Source of the DNA: DASPJQ01 sp035299065
GTDB lineage: Bacteria > Bacteroidota > Bacteroidia > Flavobacteriales_D > UBA2798
Length of the DNA stretch: 64,000 bases
NCBI GenBank assembly: GCA_035299065.1
Contig: DATGXI010000032.1
Span: forward strand, 7,882 to 71,881
Direction of reading: 5' to 3'
The translations under genes were made by a program, and so were the position numbers. Each line of letters begins with the position of its first letter. Positions within the stretch are counted from its first letter, which is position 1. This document shows positions 51,680-59,527 of this stretch, piece by piece. The notes beneath the pieces were generated by a model. That model was not told the origin of the DNA and did not search any database. It worked only from the letters and a program-made list of their open reading frames with translations.

Positions 51680-52273
51680 ATGAGCTCCAAAGCCCAAAAA
51701 ACCCGCCAATACATCGTTGAAAAAACATCGGTTGTTTTTAACGCCAAGGGCTATGCAGGCACATCGCTCAATGACCTTACCGAGGCAACCGGCTTAACCA
51801 AAGGCAGCATATATGGCAATTTTGAAAACAAAGATGAAGTAGCCCTTGCCGTTTTTGACCACAACTTCGGAAAAATTGTAGCGCACTTAAAAAGCAAAAT
51901 GGCAAAAAAAACAAGTGTCATAGGTAAGTTGCAGGTTTATCCTGAAACGTATAAACATTTTCTTTCACTCCCCTTTCTCAAGGCCGGTTGTCCCTTATTA
52001 AACACGGCCATGGAAGCTGACGACACACATCCGCAACTGCGTAAAAAAGCGCTGGATGCCCTAACTCTTTGGAAAAATTCGGTGGAACAACTTATTCATA
52101 CAGGTATTGCAAACAAAGAAATAAAACCCCAGGTAAACGCTCCTGCATTTGCTGCCGTTTTAATGGCACTTATTGAGGGCGGAGTCATGCAGGCCAAATT
52201 AACGGGCAAATCAACCGGATTGCAATATACCATGAACCACCTTGAAAAAACAATAAACGAACTGAAACGCTGA
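51680..52273 (+). CDS. TetR/AcrR-family repressor
   Basis: The 197-residue protein has the TetR N-terminal helix-turn-helix (RQYIVEKTSVVFNAKGYAGTSLNDLTEATGLTKGSIYGNFENKDEVALAVF), with GLTKGSIYGNF as the recognition part. The C-terminal helices (PFLKAGCPLLNTAMEADDTHP, LWKNSVEQLIHTGIANKEI) form the ligand pocket of the YcdC/TetR_C class. Identical operators flank the gene at 51641 and 52290, so it represses itself and the DinB-like gene that follows. The inducer is unknown. Confidence 0.95.
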   Translation: MSSKAQKTRQYIVEKTSVVFNAKGYAGTSLNDLTEATGLTKGSIYGNFENKDEVALAVFDHNFGKIVAHLKSKMAKKTSVIGKLQVYPETYKHFLSLPFLKAGCPLLNTAMEADDTHPQLRKKALDALTLWKNSVEQLIHTGIANKEIKPQVNAPAFAAVLMALIEGGVMQAKLTGKSTGLQYTMNHLEKTINELKR

Positions 52274-52289
52274 TTTTTTTTGTCCAAAT

Positions 52290-52309
52290 AATATACCGAT
52301 CGGTATATT
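52290..52309. promoter_or_regulatory. TetR-type operator 2 (AATATACCGATCGGTATATT)
   Basis: A perfect 20-bp palindrome identical to operator 1, lying 33 bases before the DinB-like gene. Confidence 0.92.
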
Positions 52310-52342
52310 TTAAATAAAAATGATAAACCAATATTTATAATT

Positions 52343-52858
52343 ATGGAAACAAACAAACTGAAAACCGAACTGCAACGTATTCACCAGCTATTATGGGATA
52401 CCACTGCCGCAATGGATGCACTTACACAAACCAAACAACCCAATGGAAAATGGAGTGCCGTACAACATGTGCAACACATTAATAAAGGGGTGGCAGGCGT
52501 TTACAAGTACATGGGGCTTGATAAAACCACCATTGAAAACATGTTTGGTCTTGCTGCAGCACCATCACGCTCATTTGAAGAAAGCATGGCTTTTTTCGGT
52601 CAGTACGTAACAGGTGCTGTTTCAACTGAACGTTTTGCTCCTGAACCAAGCGAAAGCATTTCTTTTCCGCAGGAATATCAAAAAGGCCTACATGTTTTGA
52701 ATGGATTAATAACCGCCATGGAACAATGGAGTGAAGACGAATTGGATAAATACAATTGTCCGCACCCCTTGCTGGGTAAACTCACCGCCCGGGAAATGCT
52801 GTATTTTACCCTTTTTCATGCACAGCACCATTTGGCAACAGTTGAAAAAATACATTAG
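52343..52858 (+). CDS. DinB-like protein
   Basis: The 171-residue protein has the DinB/YfiT four-helix pattern: QRIHQLLWDTTAAMDALTQ, WSAVQHVQHINKGVAGVYKYM and LYFTLFHAQHHLATVEKIH, with three histidines that bind a metal (HVQHINK and HAQHH). Some family members use bacillithiol or mycothiol, others have unknown chemistry. A TetR operator lies upstream, so it is controlled by the neighbouring repressor and probably serves a detoxification task, though the substrate is not known. Confidence 0.9.
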   Translation: METNKLKTELQRIHQLLWDTTAAMDALTQTKQPNGKWSAVQHVQHINKGVAGVYKYMGLDKTTIENMFGLAAAPSRSFEESMAFFGQYVTGAVSTERFAPEPSESISFPQEYQKGLHVLNGLITAMEQWSEDELDKYNCPHPLLGKLTAREMLYFTLFHAQHHLATVEKIH

Positions 52859-53023
52859 CAGCTGGTCACACTAAATAGTGAGTAAACTGTAAAATCAGTA
52901 AAATAAAAAAAATATCAGGTATTTCGATTATAAATAGAAACAAAATTGCTTTTTTAAAATCAGTTTTTATCCCGGGTTGCACTGCTAAGAACATCACAAT
53001 TTTACCTTCGTGTACGATTTGCT

Positions 53024-53413
53024 ATGAAAACAGAAAGAGTTGTGAAAAAACGTGTGCTTATTATATGCCTCATGCTAACGCCCCTGGTTGCTTACCTTGA
53101 ATGGGGGCAAAATAACCATGCGTTTCTTTACGAAATCGAGTGGATGATATTTAAAAAACTGTTTCAGGACCCAAATTCGCTTGTTCATCCTTTTATATTA
53201 TTGCCGCTTGCCGGGCAACTGGTGCTGCTGTTTTGCCTGTTCCAAAAGACACCAACCAAGTGGCTGACAATGGCAGGAACGGCAGCCATTTTTCTCCTCA
53301 TAGGGTTTATTTTCATGATCGGGTTACTGACACTAAATACGAAAGTAACGCTGCTGTCATTGCCATTTATGTTAAGCGTTTTGGTATTTACATTGAACCT
53401 GGCGAAGAATTGA
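53024..53413 (+). CDS. Four-helix hypothetical membrane protein
   Basis: The 129-residue product has four hydrophobic segments: VLIICLMLTPLVAYLEW, HPFILLPLAGQLVLLFCLF, TMAGTAAIFLLIGFIFMIG and LLSLPFMLSVLVFTL. No motif is recognised. It is separated from the DinB-like gene by about 165 bases and ends 87 bases before the second propeller lipoprotein. Expression with either is possible. Confidence 0.7.
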   Translation: MKTERVVKKRVLIICLMLTPLVAYLEWGQNNHAFLYEIEWMIFKKLFQDPNSLVHPFILLPLAGQLVLLFCLFQKTPTKWLTMAGTAAIFLLIGFIFMIGLLTLNTKVTLLSLPFMLSVLVFTLNLAKN

Positions 53414-53500
53414 TTGAGACAATTCAACGTAAAATAAGATGAGCGGGTATTGACCAACTGTTACCAATACGTGTTATATTTAACAACTAGCTTAACTGTA

Positions 53501-54613
53501 TTGAAAACACTTTTCATTTTCATATTATCATTCCTGTTTTTTGCCTGCAATGAACAACAAAAAACTACCGAAATACCTGTTCACGCAACAACCAACCAAA
53601 AAACCACTGCGGCTAAAGGCAAAGCAGCAATAGCCGGCCAGCAAATAAGCGCCTACATTCGCGAAATTTACCGCGATAAAAAAGGTAACCTTTGGCTGGG
53701 AACCAATGATGATGGTGTTGCACGTTACAATGGCACAACACTTGAATATTTTTCAGTTGAGCAAGGCCTGTCCGGGTACCAGGTTACCGGAATAACCGAA
53801 GATAAAAAAGGCAATGTATGGATGTCAACCACCAACGGCATTTCAAAATTTGATGGCAATGCCTTTACCAATTATACTATAAATGATGGCTTAGGCACCA
53901 ATACCGTGTGGACTGTTTTTGTGGATAGTAAAAACATGGTTTGGGCCGGAACACCCAATGGGGTATACCGCTACTCACAAGTTCATACTAGCGAGAACGG
54001 GAACGTAAAAGCTTTTCAACTTTTTACAATTCCAAAATCAATTCACGTAAAAGCACCCGAAACAATGATATCAGCCGAGCAGGTTTGGTGTTTTACCGAA
54101 GACAAAGATGGAAATATTTGGATAGGCACTGATGGATATGGGGTTGTTATTTACAATCCCAAAGCCGCAAAAGGAGATCCAAACACCTTTAAACACATTA
54201 CTGAAAACGATGGCATTTGTGACAATTGCATAACCGGTATTTTATTTGACAACAATAACCAGGTATGGTTTTCAAGTTTTTTTGGTGGCGTAAGTATATA
54301 TGATTATAAAACCTTTACAACCTTTAATTCAGTAAACGGTATTGGTGACAATGAATGCGGGAGCCTGTTTATGGACAAGGCAGGCAACATTTGGTTTGCC
54401 TCAGAAGGATTTGGTGTGTATAAATACGGGAGTTTATTAAACGACAAACAATCTCTTATAAATTACAGCCAAAAACATGGCCTTGAGGTTAGCGCTGTAC
54501 AAGCCATTTACCAGGATAAAAAAGGCCGAATGTGGTGTGGCGGTGGTGGTGGCCTTTTCAGAATGGATGAAGATCATTTTGTACACATAAAAACAAACGG
54601 ACCCTGGGATTAA
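53501..54613 (+). CDS. Two-component regulator propeller lipoprotein, copy 2
   Basis: The start is taken as TTG 53501, giving MKTLFIFILSFLFFACNEQQ, a clear lipoprotein signal with cysteine at residue 16; the frame is open to TTG 53450 without an ATG. The 370-residue product is a paralogue of the protein at 48534-49703, with blades such as YRDKKGNLWLGTNDDGVARYNGTTLEYF, EDKKGNVWMSTTNGISKFDGNAF, EDKDGNIWIGTDGYGVVIY and YQDKKGRMWCGGGGGLFRMD. It has no output domain. Confidence 0.88.
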   Translation: MKTLFIFILSFLFFACNEQQKTTEIPVHATTNQKTTAAKGKAAIAGQQISAYIREIYRDKKGNLWLGTNDDGVARYNGTTLEYFSVEQGLSGYQVTGITEDKKGNVWMSTTNGISKFDGNAFTNYTINDGLGTNTVWTVFVDSKNMVWAGTPNGVYRYSQVHTSENGNVKAFQLFTIPKSIHVKAPETMISAEQVWCFTEDKDGNIWIGTDGYGVVIYNPKAAKGDPNTFKHITENDGICDNCITGILFDNNNQVWFSSFFGGVSIYDYKTFTTFNSVNGIGDNECGSLFMDKAGNIWFASEGFGVYKYGSLLNDKQSLINYSQKHGLEVSAVQAIYQDKKGRMWCGGGGGLFRMDEDHFVHIKTNGPWD

Positions 54614-54701
54614 ATAACGTCTATATGCTTTCCCAAATAATATCCGGGTAAAAATCAATACAGCAAACATGCCGCTGCCTGCTACAACTGCTTAATTCTT
54701 T

Positions 54702-55613
54702 TTACTTCCGGTTCGTAAGATAAACTCCTGCAAGAATAACGGCTATGGCAACAACATACCAAAGTGTAAAATACTCGCCACGGCCAACACCCCACATCAA
54801 AGCAACTATTGGCATTAAATACGTAACGGTTGAGGCAAATACAGCATTGGTCAATTGCACCAGGTAATTGAACAACCCAACTGCTAACGCGGTACCCACT
54901 ACTGCAAGTATGGCCACATAGCCCAATGACACAACATGCTCATGGCTGGTGTGCACAACCGTAAGTATATCTTGCGAAACAAATAACCATGTTGCAACGG
55001 GTATACCAATAAACATAAATGAAATACTGGTGATGGCAATGGGATTTATGCCTGCAGTATAATTTCGAATTAAGTTTACGCTCATGCCATAACAAAGCGT
55101 GGCAATAAGTACGTAAACAATATAAATGAACTGGCTGTTGCCTTTTTGCACACCGGGCACAGGTATTAATGCCAGCGCGGCCGAACCGGCAAAGGCTATA
55201 ACAATGCCCAAATAATTAAGAGGTCTTAATTTTAAACGAAACAAACTTAAACCAATTAAAACGGTAAATATGGGCGTTGTGGCATTCAGCATACCTGCAA
55301 GCGAACTTGAAATCCCATTATTGACTTCACTGGCTGTAAATAAAAATGCAGGAATGGCGTTGCCAAAAAAACCTATGCCAAATATGGGTAGCAATTTATT
55401 TTTGGGAACCTTTGGAAAATAATAAATAGCAAAAGGCAAAAGAGCCATACAGGCCATGGTAATGCGTAAACCTGCCACATGCATGGGGTGCAGGGTTGGG
55501 TTACCGTTGCTATCATACATACCCAATTTCATAAGCACAAATGAACTTCCCCAAACTACCGTTAGTAAAACCAGTATAAAAATAGCAAGAATGCCACGTG
55601 AGCCTTGTAACAT
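54702..55613 (-). CDS. DMT/EamA-family transporter
   Basis: The 303-residue inner-membrane protein has ten helices in two EamA halves: LVLLTVVWGSSFVLMKLGM at the start, GISSSLAGMLNATTPIFTVLIGLSLFRLKLRPLNYLGIVIAFAGSAAL, and VQLTNAVFASTVTYLMPIVALMWGVGRGEYFTLWYVVAIAVILAGVYLTNR at the end. Such proteins export metabolites or drugs; the substrate is unknown. It converges with the preceding propeller gene with 88 bases between. Confidence 0.94.
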   Translation of the reverse strand: MLQGSRGILAIFILVLLTVVWGSSFVLMKLGMYDSNGNPTLHPMHVAGLRITMACMALLPFAIYYFPKVPKNKLLPIFGIGFFGNAIPAFLFTASEVNNGISSSLAGMLNATTPIFTVLIGLSLFRLKLRPLNYLGIVIAFAGSAALALIPVPGVQKGNSQFIYIVYVLIATLCYGMSVNLIRNYTAGINPIAITSISFMFIGIPVATWLFVSQDILTVVHTSHEHVVSLGYVAILAVVGTALAVGLFNYLVQLTNAVFASTVTYLMPIVALMWGVGRGEYFTLWYVVAIAVILAGVYLTNRK

Positions 55614-55624
55614 GGGGGCAAAGA

Positions 55625-55816
55625 TAACTGAGTTTTTTAGTTTTCAGTTTTCAGTTGGGTTAGTTAGTTAAGCCCCACAGCATATTAAACTACCTTTTGC
55701 CGGCAACACCGTGAATCTGAAACTGTGAACTGAAAACTCGATACTGTAAACTATGAACTCGATACTGTAAACTCCCCGAAATCCGGGATTCGGAATTCGA
55801 AACTCGGGATTCGAAA
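55625..55816. repeat. Simple-sequence and GAATTTCGAA-type repeats
   Basis: The spacer contains TTTTCAGTTTTCAGTTGGG, then two copies of AACTCGATACTGTAAACT near 55735-55771, then the AATTCGAAACTCGGGATTCG family at 55785-55815. No gene is visible. Confidence 0.7.
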
Positions 55817-56110
55817 TTACTTATCCTCTTCTTCGGCAGGCTCAGAAACAAAGCTTTTATAATTAAGCACAGCTACCAACACAATAATAACCAGCATAAG
55901 TATTTTGCACAGGTAAACAAGTTGGCCTTGTGACCAGGTGGTGTCCAGCAAAACCATACCACGATTAAACACGGGGTCGGTACCAATGGGAGACTTAAAT
56001 GTTTCGGCTGCTGCAGTGAAGGTAACGGGGTCAAGGCCTGACATAAAAAGGCGTGTGAGTAAGATGCAGGTAAAAACAACTATTAGAATAAAAAGTAAAA
56101 ATCGCTGCAT
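55817..56110 (-). CDS. Small membrane protein
   Basis: ATG 56110 (MQRFLLFILIVVFTCILLTRLFM) gives 97 residues; a frame from 56152 adds 14 residues that belong to the LytTR terminator region. Two hydrophobic helices (FLLFILIVVFTCILLTRLF and LVYLCKILMLVIIVLVAVL) and an acidic tail (SEPAEEEDK) are visible, with a loop of about 40 residues between them. Not recognised. The upstream LytTR terminator suggests separate transcription. Confidence 0.65.
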   Translation of the reverse strand: MQRFLLFILIVVFTCILLTRLFMSGLDPVTFTAAAETFKSPIGTDPVFNRGMVLLDTTWSQGQLVYLCKILMLVIIVLVAVLNYKSFVSEPAEEEDK

Positions 56111-56148
56111 ATCCTTTCCTTCGTTGGTTATCTGGTATAAAAATACGG

Positions 56149-56184
56149 CCATAAAAACAAAAAGGCACCAGAATTCTGATGCCT
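56149..56184 (-). terminator. Terminator of the LytTR response regulator gene
   Basis: On the minus strand AAGGCATCAGAA and TTCTGGTGCCTT form a 12-bp stem with one mismatch, followed by a T-rich run. It lies about 47 bases past the stop. Confidence 0.85.
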
Positions 56185-56230
56185 TGATTGGGTAAAAGGA
56201 CGAAAATACCGATTTAACGGGTAAACGGAA

Positions 56231-56914
56231 TTACAGCATTTTTATGCCTTTCATTAACTCGTCCTTGTAATTTTTGCCAATAGGAATGGCTTTACCACCA
56301 ATATTAATAAGATTGTCCTCAATACTTTCAATTTTGTCAACTTTTACAATAAATGACCTGTGTACACGGGCAAAAGCGGGCGGCACCAGTTTGGCCTCAA
56401 CCTCTTTCATGGTAGTTAACACGGTGTATCGCCCTTGCGGGGTATATATATTTACATAATTACCCAAGGCCTCAATGTACAGTATACTTTCAACCGGCAA
56501 TTGAACCAGGCGGGAATCGGCTTTTACAAATATGGTAGCAGCACCTGAAATTTCGGCCTCAGGCGCCTCAAGGTTTTTCTTGGCTTTATCAACCGCTTTT
56601 AAAAAGCGCGGGTGTGATATAGGTTTAACTACAAAGTCGGTAACGTTGTATTCATATGACTCAACGGCATACCTTGCATGCGCAGTAATTAAAATTACCT
56701 GCGGCAGTTCCGTTAAGCTTTTCAACAAATCAATACCTGACATTTTAGGCATGTCAACATCCAAAAACAAGAGGTCAATTTTTTCGGCCTTAAGAATATT
56801 AAAGGCTTCAATTGCACTTGAACACGATTTTACAAGCGTAAGGTCGGTTCCGGCAATCAGATCCTCAATAATGTTACGTGAAAGTTCATCGTCATCAACT
56901 ACTAGGCAACGCAT
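56231..56914 (-). CDS. LytTR-family response regulator
   Basis: The 227-residue protein has a receiver domain (MRCLVVDDDELSRN, phosphoacceptor Asp52 in LLFLDVDMPKMSG, Lys in VKPISHPRFLK). A LytTR DNA-binding domain follows in residues about 125-227 (SILYIEALGNYVNIYTPQGRYTVLTTMKEVEAKL, FARVHRSFIVKVDKIESIEDNLI). LytTR regulators usually work with a 7-helix or sensor histidine kinase; none is adjacent here, since the next kinase gene upstream is a hybrid with its own receiver and Hpt. Confidence 0.95.
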   Translation of the reverse strand: MRCLVVDDDELSRNIIEDLIAGTDLTLVKSCSSAIEAFNILKAEKIDLLFLDVDMPKMSGIDLLKSLTELPQVILITAHARYAVESYEYNVTDFVVKPISHPRFLKAVDKAKKNLEAPEAEISGAATIFVKADSRLVQLPVESILYIEALGNYVNIYTPQGRYTVLTTMKEVEAKLVPPAFARVHRSFIVKVDKIESIEDNLINIGGKAIPIGKNYKDELMKGIKML

Positions 56915-57222
56915 AGTTTTGGTTTTTAAGGGTTAGGGTAATTTTATTTTTTGCATTCGTTAATATCACTCAAAGCCAGGCTTATAAGCACGCTGGCAGC
57001 ATTTGCCCGCTCCACATCCGTAAGCTCTTAAAGTTAATTTTTTTTGTATTAGGCACCTGTTTAAAGCCTTATATAAATACGCAAAATTGGGCCTAAAGCA
57101 GCTATTTTTATGTGAGATGGGCAATATTAAGGTTTAACGTTTAAACTTTAAGGTTTAAGATTTTGCAGCTGAAATGATGTAGCTACCGAATGTGGTAGGT
57201 ATTTCAATCATCAATTTACAAT
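56915..57222. other. Gene-free spacer upstream of the LytTR gene
   Basis: No gene is visible in these 308 bases. They contain short runs such as GGTTTAACGTTTAAACTTTAA with self-complementary parts near 57131-57155. The promoter of the LytTR gene should lie here but I could not place it. Confidence 0.5.
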
Positions 57223-58863
57223 TTAAAGTACATTCTTCACTTCCTGCAATTCATCAATAGCAGCAATACATGTTTTTTCAATGTTCTCAAAAATCACTTT
57301 GAATTCACCTGCCGGTAATTTATCAAGATTGCCATACTCGGCCGAGGTAAATAATTCGGTTAGATTTTTTATGCCCATGTAAGCAACATTTCCTTTAATC
57401 TTATGTGCGGTTTCTTTAAATGCACCATAGTCTTTTTCATTGTATGCCGCGCGCAAAATTTCAAGATCATGTGGTACATTTTGTAAAAATATGCCAATGT
57501 ATTTTTGAATACGCTCCTCGTTTTCCTTGGTAAGTTCCTTTAGGTGATTCAAATCAATAACTTTATAGCGGCTGTATTTTTCCTGCACCACTTTGCGTTT
57601 ATCAAGCAATTTGCACATTTTTGAAACCAGCAAATCAATGTCAATAGGTTTTGAAACATAATCATTCATACCCGCCTTAAAACAGGTTTCGGCTACGTTT
57701 TCAAGGGCATGAGCAGTCATGGCAACAATAGGCACTTCCGAAATCGGATACTTCATGTTTTTACGAATATGTTCCGTTGCCTCGTATCCGTTCATTTTTG
57801 GCATTTGAATATCCATTAACACCAAATCAATGCCACCGTGATACATTTTATTAATGGCAATTTCACCATTCTCGGCCATCACAATTTCCAGGTTATTGTT
57901 CACGTCTTTTAATAGGTCATGCAAAATTTCCCTGTTAATGCTGTTATCATCAACCAGCAATACTTTTATATTATCCAGTTTACGAATATCAATCTCAGCA
58001 ATAGGCGAAAGGTTCTTAACCTGCAATACGCTTTTTTCATACGTAATAACCACTGTAAAGGTAGTGCCCTGCAAATACTGGCTGTCTACTTCAATGGTTC
58101 CCTTTTGCAATTCAACCAGCTTTTTGGTAATGGCCAGTCCCAGTCCTGAACCACCTGCATGTTTAATGGTATGCCTTGTTTCCTGTTCAAACTGGTTAAA
58201 AATAGTTGGCAAACTGCTTTTGCGCATGCCTTTCCCTGTATCAACTACCTTAAATTCCAGTTTTACGTTTTTTTCGTCTTCACTAACCACCCTTGCATAC
58301 ACGTCAACTTTTCCAATGTCGGTAAACTTAACCGCGTTGGTTGACAGGTTGATTAAAATCTGGTTCAGGTGTTTGGCATCACCTTTAACAACTGGCGGAA
58401 TTTTATCTTCCAGGTGAATATTGAATTCAATGCCTTTTTGGTCAGCACGGTATTGCATTATGTTTTTAATACCATTCATTACCTCGGTAATCATGAAATC
58501 AACAGGCCGTACTTCAACCATGTTGCTGTCAATTTTTGAAAGGTCCAAAATATCATTCACAATCAACAAAGCGCTGTCAACCGCACTTGAAATAGCTGTA
58601 ACATACTTTAATTGTTTGGGATCAAGGCTTGTTTTACTTAGTAACTGGGTGCCACCGGCAATGGCGTTTAACGGTGTACGTATTTCATGGCTCGTATATG
58701 CCAGGTAGCGCTCCTGCTCGGTCATTGAATTTTTTTGGTCCTGTAGGTCGCGGGTTAAATTGTCAACCGTTTTTTCAAGCGCCTTGGTTTTTTGCATATA
58801 CAGGTACACATAGTACGCTGCTGCAAGCAAACCCAGGACAAGAAGAATAACGAGGTACACCAT
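57223..58863 (-). CDS. Hybrid histidine kinase with receiver and Hpt domains
   Basis: The 546-residue protein starts with one membrane helix (MVYLVILLVLGLLAAAYYVYLYM). A coiled coil leads to HisKA with His59 (AYTSHEIRTPLNAIAGG). HATPase motifs follow (NQILINLSTNAVKF, VVDTGKGM, GGSGLGLAI), then a receiver with Asp351 (LVLMDIQMPKMNG) and an Hpt domain with His487 (ETAHKIKGNVAYMG). There is no sensor domain outside the membrane. Phosphate should pass from kinase to receiver to Hpt and onward to an unlinked regulator. It is orphan in this window apart from the LytTR gene downstream. Confidence 0.95.
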   Translation of the reverse strand: MVYLVILLVLGLLAAAYYVYLYMQKTKALEKTVDNLTRDLQDQKNSMTEQERYLAYTSHEIRTPLNAIAGGTQLLSKTSLDPKQLKYVTAISSAVDSALLIVNDILDLSKIDSNMVEVRPVDFMITEVMNGIKNIMQYRADQKGIEFNIHLEDKIPPVVKGDAKHLNQILINLSTNAVKFTDIGKVDVYARVVSEDEKNVKLEFKVVDTGKGMRKSSLPTIFNQFEQETRHTIKHAGGSGLGLAITKKLVELQKGTIEVDSQYLQGTTFTVVITYEKSVLQVKNLSPIAEIDIRKLDNIKVLLVDDNSINREILHDLLKDVNNNLEIVMAENGEIAINKMYHGGIDLVLMDIQMPKMNGYEATEHIRKNMKYPISEVPIVAMTAHALENVAETCFKAGMNDYVSKPIDIDLLVSKMCKLLDKRKVVQEKYSRYKVIDLNHLKELTKENEERIQKYIGIFLQNVPHDLEILRAAYNEKDYGAFKETAHKIKGNVAYMGIKNLTELFTSAEYGNLDKLPAGEFKVIFENIEKTCIAAIDELQEVKNVL

Positions 58864-58909
58864 ACGTTAAAGCGAAAGGTAAAAATTAAAGTCTGTTTAA
58901 AATATCCAT

Positions 58910-59506
58910 TTATTTAAAATTGCCGAAAATGATGCCGAAATTAAACGATGGTCCGGCAAGGTTACGGCTATTTGTTCCATATAAACTACCGGCCGACATC
59001 ATACGATAGCCCATGGATACATTTACCTGGAACCACTTAAACACCGGTTTATTTACCTGTATGCGTGGTTCAGCTGACAAATATTGGGTTGACCAGGGCT
59101 GATCGCTGGGCACATATGTACGTGGTATGTACAAGGTACCTGCTGCAAAATGTACCGGCACGCTGAAATACCATTTCTCATACCGTTTAAAAATATACTC
59201 AATAAACAACCCTGACTCAAGCGTTAAAATACGAAAGCGGTTGCGGTAACCTAAACTGTTAATGACATTGTTGCCATAATGAAGGGTATAACCCATTTTA
59301 AACCGTTCACCTATATGCCATACACCTTTTAAACCGTGAAGTGAAGCAGGACAATTGTTGTAAAATGTTAGGCGCCCTTCATACCCGCCTTCATCCACAC
59401 TTTGAAACATACCAAATGAAAAGTTAAGTATGTCAAATACAAACTGACTTTTTGCCTTACCTGAAAAGCAAAAAACGGTCACTAGTATAATCAGTCCTTT
59501 TTTCAT
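58910..59506 (-). CDS. Outer-membrane beta-barrel-like protein
   Basis: The 198-residue product has a signal peptide (MKKGLIILVTVFCFSGKAKSQ). Strands alternate with aromatic residues at the ends (ESGLFIEYIFKRYEKWYFSVPVHFAAGTLYI, VNVSMGYRMMSAGSLYG, GPSFNFGIIFGNFK), the pattern of a small barrel that ends with a phenylalanine in its last strand. Family not recognised. It is 21 bases after the S9 peptidase gene, on the same strand, and probably in the same operon. Confidence 0.8.
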   Translation of the reverse strand: MKKGLIILVTVFCFSGKAKSQFVFDILNFSFGMFQSVDEGGYEGRLTFYNNCPASLHGLKGVWHIGERFKMGYTLHYGNNVINSLGYRNRFRILTLESGLFIEYIFKRYEKWYFSVPVHFAAGTLYIPRTYVPSDQPWSTQYLSAEPRIQVNKPVFKWFQVNVSMGYRMMSAGSLYGTNSRNLAGPSFNFGIIFGNFK

Positions 59507-59527
59507 GGTTGAAACAACAGCGCTAAT

